A stretch of DNA of 64,000 nt, from assembly GCA_900471815.1 (NCBI GenBank), contig UICE01000003.1, forward strand, positions 85,558 through 149,557, given 5' to 3'. This DNA is from Hyphomicrobiales bacterium (GTDB taxonomy: Bacteria; Pseudomonadota; Alphaproteobacteria; Rhizobiales; Rhizobiaceae). Positions 17,446 to 27,285 of this stretch are shown in pieces. Position numbers and translations under genes: made by a program. Below the pieces are notes generated by a model. The model was not told where the DNA came from. It saw only the letters and a program-made list of their open reading frames with translations, and ran no database searches. Positions within the stretch are counted from its first letter, which is position 1; each line of letters opens with the position of its first letter.

Positions 17446-17479
17446 GCCCGCGCGCCTGAACAGCGCGTGGGCTTCTTTT
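17446..17479 (+). terminator. Hairpin with T-run between the chaperone and GTPase genes
   Basis: A 10-bp stem with one mismatch (GCCCGCGCGC with GCGCGTGGGC) followed by CTTTTT-like sequence. It leaves only 16 bp before the GTPase start, so it probably attenuates rather than fully ends transcription. Confidence 0.55.
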
Positions 17480-17495
17480 TGGAAAGGCTAAAGCC

Positions 17496-18716
17496 ATGCA
17501 AAACACAGCAACAGCCAAGCGCTTGCCCGTGACAGTGCTTTCGGGTTTTCTCGGAGCGGGCAAAACCACACTCCTCAATCATATTCTCAACAATCGTGAG
17601 GGCCGCCGTGTCGCGGTTATCGTCAACGATATGAGCGAGGTTAATATTGATGCCGCGCTTATCCGCGACGGTGGTGCGAACTTGTCGCGGACGGAAGAGC
17701 AATTGGTTGAGATGACCAATGGTTGCATCTGCTGCACCTTGCGCGACGATCTTCTCGCAGAAGTGCGGCAATTGGCAAGTCAAGGCCGGTTTGACCATCT
17801 GTTGATAGAGTCGACCGGCATATCAGAGCCGCTGCCGGTGGCATCCACCTTTGATTTTCGTGATGAAAACGGCATGAGCCTGTCGGATATCTCATGCCTC
17901 GACACAATGGTGACTGTCGTTGATGCGGCAAATCTTTTGAAGGATTATGCCTCCAGCGACTTTCTCAAGGATCGTGGCGAGTCACTGGGTGATGGGGATA
18001 ACCGCACATTGGTCGATCTTCTCGTCGATCAAATCGAATTTGCCGATGTCATCATCCTGAACAAGATATCGTCGGCCTCCATGTATGACCGCGATATTGC
18101 ACGAAAAATCATTCGTGCCCTGAATCCAGATGCCAAGGTAATCGAAACGGATTTTGCCAAGGTCAATCTTGCCGACGTTCTGGACACGGGCCTTTTCGAT
18201 TTCGACAAGGCGCAAGAAAACCCGCTTTGGTACAAGGAACTGAACAATTTTGCCGATCACATACCTGAAACGGAAGAATATGGTGTTCGCTCATTTGTCT
18301 ATCGTGAACGGCGCCCGTTCGATCCGCAAAAGTTCCAGGATTTCATCAACTCAAACTGGACCGGGGTCATCCGTGCCAAAGGCTTTTTCTGGCTTGCGAC
18401 ACGGCCGGACCATGTCGGCGAGCTTAGCCAGGCGGGTGCATTGGTCAGATCAGAAAAGCGCGGTCTTTGGTGGTCATCGGTTTCGAAAAGCCGTTGGCCT
18501 GATAGTCCCGAGTGGTTGAATGCCATGAAGCCATATCTTCATCCTATTTGGGGTGATCGGCGCCAGGAACTGGTCTTCATCGGCGTCGATCCCATGGATG
18601 AAGCTGAAATCCGCGCGCAACTCGACGCCTGTCTCTTGGATACGGATGAATTCACGCCGCATAAATGGGAGGCGTTGCTGGACCCCTTTCCAAGCTGGAT
18701 GAGACAGGCTTCCTGA
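17496..18716 (+). CDS. COG0523 zinc-related GTPase (ZigA/CobW family)
   Basis: A 406-residue G3E P-loop GTPase. Walker A is GFLGAGKTT (about 13-21), the family metal motif CICC is near residue 74, and a G3-like ESTGISEP follows; the base-specificity motif reads NKIS rather than the common NKxD. Members placed under Zur control are zinc metallochaperones that insert zinc into target enzymes when zinc is scarce. The position after an AztD-type gene behind a Zur box argues for this role. The C-terminal CobW_C domain starts at about residue 265. Confidence 0.85.
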   Translation: MQNTATAKRLPVTVLSGFLGAGKTTLLNHILNNREGRRVAVIVNDMSEVNIDAALIRDGGANLSRTEEQLVEMTNGCICCTLRDDLLAEVRQLASQGRFDHLLIESTGISEPLPVASTFDFRDENGMSLSDISCLDTMVTVVDAANLLKDYASSDFLKDRGESLGDGDNRTLVDLLVDQIEFADVIILNKISSASMYDRDIARKIIRALNPDAKVIETDFAKVNLADVLDTGLFDFDKAQENPLWYKELNNFADHIPETEEYGVRSFVYRERRPFDPQKFQDFINSNWTGVIRAKGFFWLATRPDHVGELSQAGALVRSEKRGLWWSSVSKSRWPDSPEWLNAMKPYLHPIWGDRRQELVFIGVDPMDEAEIRAQLDACLLDTDEFTPHKWEALLDPFPSWMRQAS

Positions 18717-19006
18717 GAGCCGGCAAATGAGATTGCGCTTGGGAACCATGCAGAATCTGGCATCGAAACTCCTGGGTTTTGATGTCTCAGACGAGCGGGC
18801 AAAGCCTGTTCAAACCAAAAGCTTCAATTGCGATAGTCCTTCCCTTTTGGGGGAAGGACATCAGTGCCCGGAAGAGGTCATGAGTTGCGATTGCGAAAAA
18901 GCTTCTAGAGCATTTCCAATAAAAACGGAGTCACCGTAATGCTCTATCTCTTTGTTTTTACGCATTATCCAACGCAAAGCCGCTTCACACTTTTGCTGGA
19001 AATGCT
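18717..19006. other. 290-bp gap with hairpin and RIME-like element
   Basis: No gene is supported. At 18836-18859 a 9-bp perfect stem GTCCTTCCC/GGGAAGGAC with a TTTTGG loop may mark the 3' end of the zinc operon. From 18906 the gap is filled by the palindromic repeat listed separately. Confidence 0.5.
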
Positions 19007-19009
19007 CTA
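18906..19009. repeat. RIME-like palindromic intergenic repeat, 104 bp
   Basis: Perfect 13-bp terminal inverted arms, TAGAGCATTTCCA (18906-18918) and TGGAAATGCTCTA (18997-19009). The interior reads like the CTCTATCTCTTTGTTTTTACGC / GCAAAAGTGTGAAGCGG mosaic often seen between genes in Brucella and rhizobia (RIME-type elements). The right arm contains the TAG stop codon of the TerC-family gene. Confidence 0.75.
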
Positions 19010-20584
19010 AATGAAAAGCGCCGAAGCCAAGGTTGAACTGATGCGCACCTTGCCAATATTTCGGCCATCCATTTCTACGATTTCATACTCGTAGTCATCG
19101 ACGGTCAGTTTTTCGCCTGTGGTCGGGATGTGTCCGAGATTCCACAGAATATAACCGGCGAGCGTGGTGTAACGGTCGCCGTCATCGACCAAATCCCGAT
19201 CGATGAGGCTGCCCAAACGGCGGATGTCGATATAGGCATCCACCACCATGCTGCCATCTTCGGACCGCTCGAGGATCGGGCTTTCTTCACCCTCTTCAGG
19301 AAAATCACCGGCAATCGCTTCGAGAATATCGGTTGGCGTCACCACACCCTCAAACGAACCATGCTCGTCGAGGATAACGCCCATCTGAACAGTTGAACCG
19401 CGAAGCTGTTCCATCACGCGCAGAACATTGGCGTTCTCATGCAAGATGAGTGGTTGGCGTGTCACCTTTTCCCAATCGATCTTGCCGCCATCCAAAATTG
19501 CGAACAGCAAATCCTTGGTGAGCGCGACACCAACAAAATCATCCACGCGCCCTCGGGCAAGCACAACGCGGCTATGGGCGAGCGTGCGGATTTCCGCGAG
19601 CAATTCCTCATTGGTTTCATCCAGATCAAGCCACTCCACTTCGTTGCGTGGCGACATGATCGAGCGCACCGGCCGCTCGACCAGATCGAGGACGCCGCGG
19701 ATCATTTCCTTTTCTTCCGGATGGAAAACATCTGATGCAGCAGAATGTTCTGCTATGGCATCCAGCGTGTCCGAGTGAGGCGCATCGCTGCCGCGACCAC
19801 CGCCGAGAAGGCGCAGAACGGCACCAGCCGTGCGATCGCGCAAGTCCATTGTGGTGATGCGTTTTTCGCGATTGTGGCGGCCAAACTGATTTGCAGCTTC
19901 CACGAGAACCGAAAAGCCAATGGCCGCGTAGAGATAGCCCTTCGGGATATGAAAGCCGAAACCTTCGATAATGAGACTGAAACCTATCATCATCAGAAAC
20001 CCGAGGCAGAGGATAACCACTGTCGGATGACGATTAACGAAGCTCATCAATGGCTTTGCGGCGAGCATCATCACGCCGACGGCGACAATGACCGCAATCA
20101 TCATCACTTCAAGGTGCTTGACCATGCCAACGGCGGTGATCACGCTATCCAATGAGAACACGGCATCCAGAACGACAATCTGCGCGATGACCTGCCAAAA
20201 TACGGCGTGGACAGCATTGCTTTCCTTGGCTGCAAGACTTCCCTCCAGCCGCTCATGTAACTCCATCGTCCCCTTGAACAGAAGGAAAACGCCGCCCACG
20301 ATCAAAATGAGATCGCGGCCGGAGAAAGCAAATCCTGCAACACTGAAAAGCGGTTCCGTGAGGGTAACGACCCAGGAGATAGAGGCGAGCAAGGCAAGCC
20401 GCATGACCAATGCCAGCGACAGGCCGACAAGTCGTGCCCGGTTACGCTGGTGCGGCGGAAGTTTGTCGGCAAGAATGGCAATGAAAACAAGATTGTCGAT
20501 ACCAAGCACGATCTCCAGAACGACGAGCGTCGCAAGACCGATCCAGGCATTGGGGTCGGCAATCCATTGAAATGTCAGATCCAT
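19007..20584 (-). CDS. TerC-family membrane protein with CBS and CorC/HlyC domains
   Basis: A 525-residue protein. Residues 1-240 form a TerC-type integral membrane domain with seven or so helices and acidic residues in helices ([21 protein letters not shown], then [18 protein letters not shown]). Then come two CBS domains (about 300-420) starting [14 protein letters not shown] and a CorC_HlyC domain to the end. Such proteins are implicated in metal (often Mn) export or loading of exported metalloenzymes. Its stop codon lies inside the neighbouring palindromic repeat. It stands as a single gene. Confidence 0.88.
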   Translation of the reverse strand: MDLTFQWIADPNAWIGLATLVVLEIVLGIDNLVFIAILADKLPPHQRNRARLVGLSLALVMRLALLASISWVVTLTEPLFSVAGFAFSGRDLILIVGGVFLLFKGTMELHERLEGSLAAKESNAVHAVFWQVIAQIVVLDAVFSLDSVITAVGMVKHLEVMMIAVIVAVGVMMLAAKPLMSFVNRHPTVVILCLGFLMMIGFSLIIEGFGFHIPKGYLYAAIGFSVLVEAANQFGRHNREKRITTMDLRDRTAGAVLRLLGGGRGSDAPHSDTLDAIAEHSAASDVFHPEEKEMIRGVLDLVERPVRSIMSPRNEVEWLDLDETNEELLAEIRTLAHSRVVLARGRVDDFVGVALTKDLLFAILDGGKIDWEKVTRQPLILHENANVLRVMEQLRGSTVQMGVILDEHGSFEGVVTPTDILEAIAGDFPEEGEESPILERSEDGSMVVDAYIDIRRLGSLIDRDLVDDGDRYTTLAGYILWNLGHIPTTGEKLTVDDYEYEIVEMDGRNIGKVRISSTLASALFI

Positions 20585-20915
20585 TGGAAGTCGGGTCCTG
20601 TTAGCGGATAAAATGAGAGCATGACTTTGCGGGCGGACCGGCTGTCAAAAACAGCACAAATCCACCAGCATAGCGGGCAAATTCAGGATAAGGGAGAATG
20701 GCGGGTTTTCGGTGCTGACGCTGCGAGTGCAGAGTCAGCATGCTTCGCAAGTCCGGCTCTTCAGATTGATCGTCCGGCATTGATGCGCGCGGTCAGTCCC
20801 TGTGTCACTGGCTGAAATTGTGAAATGTATCGGTGCCAGATGCGCATATAATGGCAGTCCCGCCGCTTTGGTTCAAGTGGCGGACAATAACAAAGCCGAT
20901 ACCGCGATAGATATT
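20585..20915. other. 331-bp gap between TerC-family and DUF924 genes
   Basis: It contains the upstream region of the minus-strand TerC-family gene and the 3' end of the DUF924 gene. I looked for a yybP-ykoY-type manganese riboswitch, common before TerC genes, and saw no convincing match. Open frames here lack codon bias. Nothing else is recognisable. Confidence 0.4.
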
Positions 20916-21467
20916 TCAGCCGGCAAACCCGCCTGCATCAAGGAATGCGCGTTCTTCCTCGGTGGTATCGCGGCCCAATATTATGTTGCGATGGGGAAAA
21001 CGTCCGAAACGTTGAATAATGTCATAGTGGTCATTGGCATATTCGACATTTGCTGGAGAACCGTGACTGCAAAGCTCTACACAACGGCGCTGGTCGTCCA
21101 CATCTTCCGAATGCATGAATGGCAGATAGAAGAATGCGCGCAGTTCCGGCGCGACAGAAATGTCATGGCCTTGTTCCAGCGCCCGATTTGCGTAATAGCG
21201 CGCCAGTTCATCGGTCGCGTACATATGACCGGTATTGCGGAAACAATTGCGGGGAAACTGATCGAGCAGGATCATGAGTGCCAGCGCACCCTCAGCCGTG
21301 TCGACCCAAGCTTCATATTCCCGTCTTGCGGCGGCGAAATGTTCGTCAAGAAATGTCTTGTGAAAAACAGTGTCGAAGGCTTCGTCCTTCTTGAACCATT
21401 TTTCCGGTCCGGCCTCACGCCAGAAGTCAGTGACTTCCTTGATTACCGACGATTGTTCCTTTGACAT
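20916..21467 (-). CDS. DUF924 family protein
   Basis: A 183-residue cytoplasmic all-helical protein of the DUF924 family. The hallmarks are an N-terminal FWREAGPEKWFKKDEAFD, then LALMILLDQFPRNCFRNTG around residue 85 and AFFYLPFMHSEDVDDQ around 130. The family has a TPR-like fold and no established biochemical role. It is 30 bp downstream of the Kef-type antiporter on the same strand, so may be co-transcribed with it. Confidence 0.85.
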   Translation of the reverse strand: MSKEQSSVIKEVTDFWREAGPEKWFKKDEAFDTVFHKTFLDEHFAAARREYEAWVDTAEGALALMILLDQFPRNCFRNTGHMYATDELARYYANRALEQGHDISVAPELRAFFYLPFMHSEDVDDQRRCVELCSHGSPANVEYANDHYDIIQRFGRFPHRNIILGRDTTEEERAFLDAGGFAG

Positions 21468-21497
21468 ATTCTATCCTCTTTAGTCTGACCGGCCCAC

Positions 21498-23333
21498 TCA
21501 GTTTGCGTCCGCAGATGCGGCAATGGGCAAGACACTTGCAGTTTCTTCGCTCAAGGGGCGTCCGGGCTGGCGTGGTTTGATCAAAGGTCCGGGAACCGGC
21601 ATATTGCCCTTCATGAGATCATTGCCTGCATGTATGCCGCCAGCCAGTTGAAGATCGAGACGCTCGTCATCGCGCTGGCGAATATCGCGGATGATCTCGG
21701 CTGCTTCTTCCGGATCAACGCCAAGTCCGATCAAGGTTGTTTGCCCGAACATGAGCGCGGATTCAAAGGTTTCGCGAAGTTGGTACTCGACGCCGATCTT
21801 GATCAGTTCAATCGTATTGCCACGATCAAATGACCGCGCATAAATCTGCACCAGCGGAAATTCGGCCTTGATGAGATGGGCGATTGAAAGAATTGTTTCT
21901 GCCTTATCGACGCAGATCAACACTGCCTGGGCGCGACCCGCACCGGCTGCGTGCAGAATATCCAGACGCGTGCCATCGCCATAATAGACCTTGAAGCCGA
22001 ACTGCGCGGCTGCCTGGATCATTTCTATATCATTATCAATGATCGATACGTCGACATCGCGAAGCAGCAGAGGTTGGCTGGAAATCTGGCCGAAACGGCC
22101 AAAGCCGATAACTAGAACCCTGCCGGTCAATCCTTCCGCTATATCAACATCCTTCAGCGCCTGCGTCTCGGCTGGCAAGATATATCGCATGCCGATAATG
22201 GCGAGAGGCGTAAGAACCATGGAGATAATGATGATTGCCGTCAGGATCGCATTGGATTCGCCATCCAGAATGCCCACTGCCGTCGCCGTGGAATAAAGCA
22301 CAAAGGCAAATTCGCCGCCCTGAGCCATTACAATGGCGCGTTCCAGCGATTCGCGATGGGATGATTTCAGCATGCGAGCCACAATGTAGATCGCGATTGC
22401 TTTGACGATCATGAAGGCGGCAACGTAGAAGACCACCATTTGCCAGTTGGCGGCAACGACAGCCAGATTAAGGGACATGCCGACTGCGAGGAAGAAAAGC
22501 CCAAGCAATATGCCGCGGAATGGTTCGACATCCGCCTCCAACTGATGGCGGAAGGTGGATTCAGACAGGAGTACACCTGCAAGGAAAGCGCCCATGGCCA
22601 TGGAAAGGCCGCTGACCTGCATGACAAGCGCGGCCCCGAGCACAACCAGCAAAGCGGCAGCAGTCATAACCTCCCGGGCTCTCGTCATGGCGAGCAGGCT
22701 GAACAGGGGATTGAGCAGGTAGCGCCCCGCAATGATAAGGCCCGCGACAGCGCCAATCCCGATGCCAATATCAAGCCAACGCAATCCGCCCGCCTCGGTG
22801 GTGCTGATGGGTGCAAGAAAAGCGACCAGCGCCAGCAGCGGTACGATTGCCAGATCTTCGAAAAGCAGGATCGATACCATGCGCTGGCCTTTGGCCGAGG
22901 CAATTTCGCCGCGCTCTTCCAGCAATTGCATGACGATGGCCGTCGAGGTCAGAACAAAGCCTGCGCCTGACACGAAAGACACGGCAACGGGAAAGCCGGT
23001 TGCGATGCCAACGCCAGTCAGCAGCAGCGCGCAGACGATGACCTGTAATGCACCGAGACCGAAAATCTCATTGCGCATGCCCCAAAGTTTCGTCGGCTGC
23101 ATTTCCAGTCCGATAATGAACAGAAACATGACAACGCCAAGTTCAGCCACATGCAAAATGGTTTCAGGGTCAGAAAAGAAGCCAAGACCAAAGGGACCGA
23201 TGACCAGTCCGGCGGCAAGATAGCCAAGCACCGATCCTAGCCCGAGCCTCTTGAACAGGGGGACAGCGACCACGCCTGCACCCAGCAGGACGACAACACT
23301 TAATAGATCGGGGCCACTTGCTTCAGCTGCCAT
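21498..23333 (-). CDS. CPA2-type K+/H+ antiporter with TrkA-N domain (KefB/YbaL-like)
   Basis: A 611-residue inner-membrane cation:proton antiporter. About twelve helices (residues 5-385) with LVIGPFGLGFFSDPETI and GAFLAGVLLSES are followed by a cytoplasmic Rossmann (RCK/TrkA-N) domain beginning VLVIGFGRFGQ near 405. Such proteins release K+ in exchange for protons under electrophile or pH stress. ATG 23333 is preferred because AGGAGAG precedes it; a start at 23354 lacks a binding site. The Pro-rich C-terminus is not conserved. Confidence 0.87.
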   Translation of the reverse strand: MAAEASGPDLLSVVVLLGAGVVAVPLFKRLGLGSVLGYLAAGLVIGPFGLGFFSDPETILHVAELGVVMFLFIIGLEMQPTKLWGMRNEIFGLGALQVIVCALLLTGVGIATGFPVAVSFVSGAGFVLTSTAIVMQLLEERGEIASAKGQRMVSILLFEDLAIVPLLALVAFLAPISTTEAGGLRWLDIGIGIGAVAGLIIAGRYLLNPLFSLLAMTRAREVMTAAALLVVLGAALVMQVSGLSMAMGAFLAGVLLSESTFRHQLEADVEPFRGILLGLFFLAVGMSLNLAVVAANWQMVVFYVAAFMIVKAIAIYIVARMLKSSHRESLERAIVMAQGGEFAFVLYSTATAVGILDGESNAILTAIIIISMVLTPLAIIGMRYILPAETQALKDVDIAEGLTGRVLVIGFGRFGQISSQPLLLRDVDVSIIDNDIEMIQAAAQFGFKVYYGDGTRLDILHAAGAGRAQAVLICVDKAETILSIAHLIKAEFPLVQIYARSFDRGNTIELIKIGVEYQLRETFESALMFGQTTLIGLGVDPEEAAEIIRDIRQRDDERLDLQLAGGIHAGNDLMKGNMPVPGPLIKPRQPGRPLSEETASVLPIAASADAN

Positions 23334-23437
23334 TGTCTCTCCTGCGATGCGCAATTGCTCTGATTTTCACAGGTAAAGCGGTGGTGCCCAGCAGGCAAGC
23401 TAAAATGGACGAGATGTCCTCTACAATAATTTGAAGA

Positions 23438-24283
23438 TTACAGCTTCCAGATCCGCTTGGCGTTTTGCGAGAAAAGTTTTGCCTTCTCATCCTCGCTACA
23501 GCCGGCAACAAGCGCATGCGTGGCAGCAACCCATGTGGCGAGGCCTCCACCCAACGTACATACCGGCCAGTCGCTTCCCCAAACCAGGCGATCAAAACCA
23601 AAACTGGCAATGACGTGGTTCACATAAGGGGCCAAAGTCTCAACATTCCAGGTCTGCGCATCGGCATAGGCAACCACGCCGGATATCTTCGCCGTGACAT
23701 TGGCGCGCTTTGCGATTTCGGTGATGCCTGCCTGCCATGGCTTGAATGCCCCGCCCTTGATATCGGGTACGCCGCAATGATCAAGAATGAACTGAACGTC
23801 GGGGGCAAGGTCGGCAAGGGCGATCGCTTTTTCTATCTGTTTGGGCAGAACGCACAGGTCAAAAGATAGCCCCGTGCCTCCAAGCTTCTTTAAATTCTCG
23901 CGAAATAATGGCTGCGCAGAAAGCTCGTCGGGCATGACGTGGAGAACGCGCCGAAAGCCCTTGACCAGTGGATTTGCGATTTGCCGCTCAAGAAAGGCAG
24001 AAAAAGCCTCATCTTCCGGGCGGCAGGAAGAGATCGCCCCCGCAATCAAGTTTCCTTCGCGTGCGGATAATTTGGCGACGTTGGTCGTTTCGCTCTCAAT
24101 ATCAGAGGCTGCGACGTCAACTTCCATATGCAATGCGCGGGTAATGCCGACGCGAAGTGCTTGCTGGGCATATTCTTCGTAGAGGAAATCACGGTTCAGC
24201 GCTTCCACGCTGGATAGCCAAGGATAGGACAAGACGGATTGGTCAATGAGGTGCAGGTGCGTATCAATCAATTCACTGGCCAT
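23438..24283 (-). CDS. Amidohydrolase, probable L-fuconolactonase-type sugar lactonase
   Basis: A 281-residue amidohydrolase-superfamily (PF04909-type) enzyme. The metal-site histidines appear at the start in IDTHLHLID and later in FILDHCGVPDI, and the closing aspartate in LVWGSDWPVC. Members of this group hydrolyse sugar lactones such as L-fucono-1,4-lactone. The gene is 16 bp downstream of an IclR regulator and divergent from L-fuconate dehydratase genes, which supports the lactonase step of non-phosphorylative fucose breakdown. Confidence 0.82.
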   Translation of the reverse strand: MASELIDTHLHLIDQSVLSYPWLSSVEALNRDFLYEEYAQQALRVGITRALHMEVDVAASDIESETTNVAKLSAREGNLIAGAISSCRPEDEAFSAFLERQIANPLVKGFRRVLHVMPDELSAQPLFRENLKKLGGTGLSFDLCVLPKQIEKAIALADLAPDVQFILDHCGVPDIKGGAFKPWQAGITEIAKRANVTAKISGVVAYADAQTWNVETLAPYVNHVIASFGFDRLVWGSDWPVCTLGGGLATWVAATHALVAGCSEDEKAKLFSQNAKRIWKL

Positions 24284-24299
24284 TATTTGACTTCTCCAA

Positions 24300-25085
24300 T
24301 CAGGCCTTACCTACGTCGGCACCGGATAGTTCTGACAGTTTTTTTGCCGTAGCAACGATCATCTGGCAGACCTGATCAACGCCGGGCGCTTCAGGAACAT
24401 TAAGGACCTGAATATAGGGGCAGGTGATTGCAGCAATCGCGCGCCCATCCGGCCCGAGTACTGGAGCAGAAACGTTGAAAACCCCTCCCGTCTGGGCACT
24501 GGGCATGACCTCGTAGCCGCGTTCGCGTATCATATTCAGCCGATCACGATAGTCGTCCGGTTGTGAATTATCATCAACGTGGCGTTCATACTCGGCGATC
24601 ATCAGGCTACGCTCTTCAGGCGAACGGAATGCCATCAATACATGACCGGAGCCGGTATTGAGCAAACTCATATGCGAGCCGACCCGAATTGAGATTCCCC
24701 AATATTCAGGCGCTTCCTGCTGGGCAACGACCACGACTGCCCCGCGATCAAACACGCATAAATGATTTGCCTGCTTCGATTGAACCGCAAGATCGCGCAT
24801 CAAGGGCGTTGCGTAAGCCGCCAACCGCCGAACAGGGGCGTGGAGCTGTGCAAGGCCGAAAAGCTTGAGCGTCAATGAATAGCGATCGCCTTCGAGCCTG
24901 GTTACATAGCCTCGGCGCACCAAGCGATCCAGCATCCGGTAAAACTCGTTGGGGCTGCGGCCAAGGCGCTTGGCTATCTCCGCCTGTGTTACGCCGCCAT
25001 CAATGCCGGCAAGCAGCTCCAATATATCAAGACCTTTGTCGAGTGCGGGCGCGCGATAGCGGTCACTGTCGTCTTCATCAGTCAT
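24300..25085 (-). CDS. IclR-family transcriptional regulator of the fucose/sugar-acid locus
   Basis: A 261-residue IclR-type regulator: an N-terminal winged helix (ALDKGLDILELLAGIDGGVT, recognition part IAKRLGRSPNEFYRMLDRL) and a C-terminal effector domain with NTGSGHVLMAFRS and VFNVSAPVLGPDGRA. ATG 25085 follows a CAGGGGGT site; an upstream in-frame start at 25115 is less likely. It is divergent from the enolase-superfamily gene, and the gap contains a perfect CCCATATATGGG palindrome as a candidate operator. Confidence 0.86.
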   Translation of the reverse strand: MTDEDDSDRYRAPALDKGLDILELLAGIDGGVTQAEIAKRLGRSPNEFYRMLDRLVRRGYVTRLEGDRYSLTLKLFGLAQLHAPVRRLAAYATPLMRDLAVQSKQANHLCVFDRGAVVVVAQQEAPEYWGISIRVGSHMSLLNTGSGHVLMAFRSPEERSLMIAEYERHVDDNSQPDDYRDRLNMIRERGYEVMPSAQTGGVFNVSAPVLGPDGRAIAAITCPYIQVLNVPEAPGVDQVCQMIVATAKKLSELSGADVGKA

Positions 25086-25346
25086 ATGCGAATACCCCCT
25101 GGAGCGCTTCTGCAATCTTTGAATCGCCTGCGCCCTGACTGTTTATTTTAGCGCAATTCCGAATAGAAAACCGGTTCCCATTTTCCTGGAATTCCTCTCA
25201 TCTAGGCTTATACGAAGAACATGAGCAGATGGAAGCGGTTTCATCGCTTGACGATATGTGGCGCAAATGTTTGTATATGAATGAAGTTCCCATATATGGG
25301 TATATAATATATAAGGGCAATATACAAAGCCCGACGGGAGGATAAT
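25086..25346. promoter_or_regulatory. Divergent promoter region with candidate IclR operator
   Basis: A 12-bp perfect palindrome CCCATATATGGG lies at 25289-25300, inside a very AT-rich tract (TATATAATATATAAG) about 50 bp before the enolase-superfamily gene. Its place between the regulator and a catabolic operon suggests an operator over the plus-strand promoter. The rest of the gap is plain. Confidence 0.5.
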
Positions 25347-26459
25347 TTGGCTAAGATCCAGCGCGTGGAACTGCGGATGGTTGACCTGCCGCCAAAGGTG
25401 CTGCGGACGGATGCAATTCAGAGTTTTGTCAGCCAGGAAACGCCAATCGTTACAATTACCGATAGCGATGGCGCTGTGGGCACGGGTTATAGTTATACGA
25501 TCGGAACGGGCGGATCGTCGGTAATGCGACTTCTTTCCGATCATCTGGCACCTAGACTGCTTGGCAAGGATGCAGACCAGATCGAAGCCATCTGGCATGA
25601 TCTTGAATTTGCTACACATGCAACCACCATCGGCGCAATTACTGCGATTGCGCTTGCAGCCATTGACATCGCTCTGTGGGATTTACGGGCCAAGAAGCAG
25701 AATCTGCCTTTATGGAAGCTCGCTGGCGGTGCAAAGGATCGCTGCCCGCTTTATACAACTGAAGGTGGCTGGCTGCATATTGAAAAGCAGGCTCTGGTCG
25801 ATGACGCGCTGCAAGCCAAGGCAAAGGGTTTTAAAGGTGCCAAGGTCAAGATCGGCCGTCCGCATGGATCGGAAGATCTTGATCGCCTGTCGGCCGTTCG
25901 CGCTGCCGTCGGTTCCGGATTTGAGATCATGACGGATGCAAATCAGGGTTTTTCACTTGATGAAGCCATTCGGCGCTCGCACGTGTTGCGGGATATTGAT
26001 CTGGCGTGGCTGGAAGAGCCGCTGCCAGCGGATGATATTGATGGGCATGTGCGCCTGTCAGCTTCTACACAAACGCCCGTGGCGGTTGGAGAATCGCTCT
26101 ATTCGATCCGGCATTTCCGCGAATATATGCAAAAGGGAGCCTGCTCCATCGTTCAGGTCGATGTTGGCCGTATTGGCGGGATCACTCCCTGGCTGAAAGT
26201 GGCTCACGCAGCGGAAGCCTTCAATATTCCCGTATGTCCACACTTCCTGATGGAACTCCATGTCAGTCTGACATGCGCGGTTCAGAACGGCAAATATGTT
26301 GAGTATATTCCCCAGCTTGATGATCTGACCAAGACTCAAATGCGGATCGAGAATGGCTATGCTTTGGCACCGATGGAACCAGGTATCGGAATTGACTGGG
26401 ACTGGGATGCCGTCAAAGCGCGCAGCGTGGAAGAGTTCACCACTGAAATTCGCGTTTGA
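25347..26459 (+). CDS. Enolase-superfamily (mandelate racemase/muconate lactonizing) sugar-acid dehydratase
   Basis: A 370-residue enolase-superfamily enzyme. Catalytic landmarks of the mandelate racemase subgroup are present: KVKIG (the KxK pair), metal ligands in TDANQG, EEP and GES, and the Asp-His dyad in VQVDVGRIGG and VCPHF. It probably dehydrates or epimerises an aldonic/aldaric acid. The start is a TTG at 25347, supported by GGGAGG seven bases upstream. It is the first gene of the operon with an SDR and L-fuconate dehydratase. Its own substrate cannot be set by eye. Confidence 0.83.
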   Translation: MAKIQRVELRMVDLPPKVLRTDAIQSFVSQETPIVTITDSDGAVGTGYSYTIGTGGSSVMRLLSDHLAPRLLGKDADQIEAIWHDLEFATHATTIGAITAIALAAIDIALWDLRAKKQNLPLWKLAGGAKDRCPLYTTEGGWLHIEKQALVDDALQAKAKGFKGAKVKIGRPHGSEDLDRLSAVRAAVGSGFEIMTDANQGFSLDEAIRRSHVLRDIDLAWLEEPLPADDIDGHVRLSASTQTPVAVGESLYSIRHFREYMQKGACSIVQVDVGRIGGITPWLKVAHAAEAFNIPVCPHFLMELHVSLTCAVQNGKYVEYIPQLDDLTKTQMRIENGYALAPMEPGIGIDWDWDAVKARSVEEFTTEIRV

Positions 26460-26542
26460 TGGCTGACTTAACGAGAAATGATTGCCCTGTTCAGGGCTGA
26501 AGTGCATGACTGGCATCATAAGATGCCCAATGGAGATATGAG

Positions 26543-27277
26543 ATGACAGGCAAGCTTGAAGGCAAACGCGTTCTTATCACGGCAGCTGGACAAGGCATCG
26601 GTCGGGCTTCGGTGCTGGCTTTCGCACGCGAAGGTGCAATCGTGCATGCAACCGATATCAATCAGCAACTGCTCGATGCTTTGCCGAAGGAAGCCAATAT
26701 CAAGCCGCGCAAGCTCGACGTGCTCAAGGCAGAAGAAGTGACGCAGATCATTGGCGAAATCGGCGCTATCGATGTGCTGTTTAATTGCGCTGGTTTTGTC
26801 CATGGCGGTTCAATTCTCGATATGCCGGACGCCGATCTGGATTTTGCACTTGATCTCAATGTCCGCGCCATGATTCGCACGATCAGGGCGGTACTACCGG
26901 GTATGATCGAACGTAAGGACGGTGCTATCGTCAATATGTCTTCAGTCGCCAGCAGCGTGAAAGGTGTCCCGAACCGTTTTGCCTATGGCGTGACCAAGGC
27001 TGCCGTATTGGGAATAACCAAATCGGTAGCCGCGGATTATATTACGCAGGGTATTCGCTGCAATGCGATCTGCCCCGGCACGGTGGAAAGTCCTTCGCTT
27101 GAGCAACGCATGCGCGCTGGTGGCGACTATGATGCCACGCGGGCGGCATTTATCGCGCGCCAGCCCATGGGGCGTCTGGGCCTCCCGGAAGAAATCGCTG
27201 ACCTTGCCGTCTATCTTGCTGGTGCTACCTACACCACGGGACAGGCCTACAATATTGATGGCGGCTGGACAGTTTAG
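26543..27277 (+). CDS. SDR-family dehydrogenase (probable 2-keto-3-deoxy-L-fuconate dehydrogenase)
   Basis: A 244-residue classical short-chain dehydrogenase. The NAD-binding motif is TAAGQGIG (about 13-20), the NAG-type motif is FNCAGF, the catalytic Ser is in VNMSSVASSV, and the YxxxK pair is YGVTK. A closing NIDGGWTV is typical of the BDH2-like group. In L-fucose pathways a member of this group oxidises 2-keto-3-deoxy-L-fuconate. It lies 8 bp before L-fuconate dehydratase and clearly shares its operon. Confidence 0.84.
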   Translation: MTGKLEGKRVLITAAGQGIGRASVLAFAREGAIVHATDINQQLLDALPKEANIKPRKLDVLKAEEVTQIIGEIGAIDVLFNCAGFVHGGSILDMPDADLDFALDLNVRAMIRTIRAVLPGMIERKDGAIVNMSSVASSVKGVPNRFAYGVTKAAVLGITKSVAADYITQGIRCNAICPGTVESPSLEQRMRAGGDYDATRAAFIARQPMGRLGLPEEIADLAVYLAGATYTTGQAYNIDGGWTV

Positions 27278-27285
27278 GAAAGACC

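Noticed and set aside
20585-20800. Manganese (yybP-ykoY) riboswitch before the TerC-family gene
   Set aside because: Expected from the gene type, but the conserved aptamer blocks were not found on the minus strand.
20802-21464. Plus-strand open frame of 220 codons
   Set aside because: It runs opposite the DUF924 gene, whose product is a clear family match; the antisense product resembles nothing.
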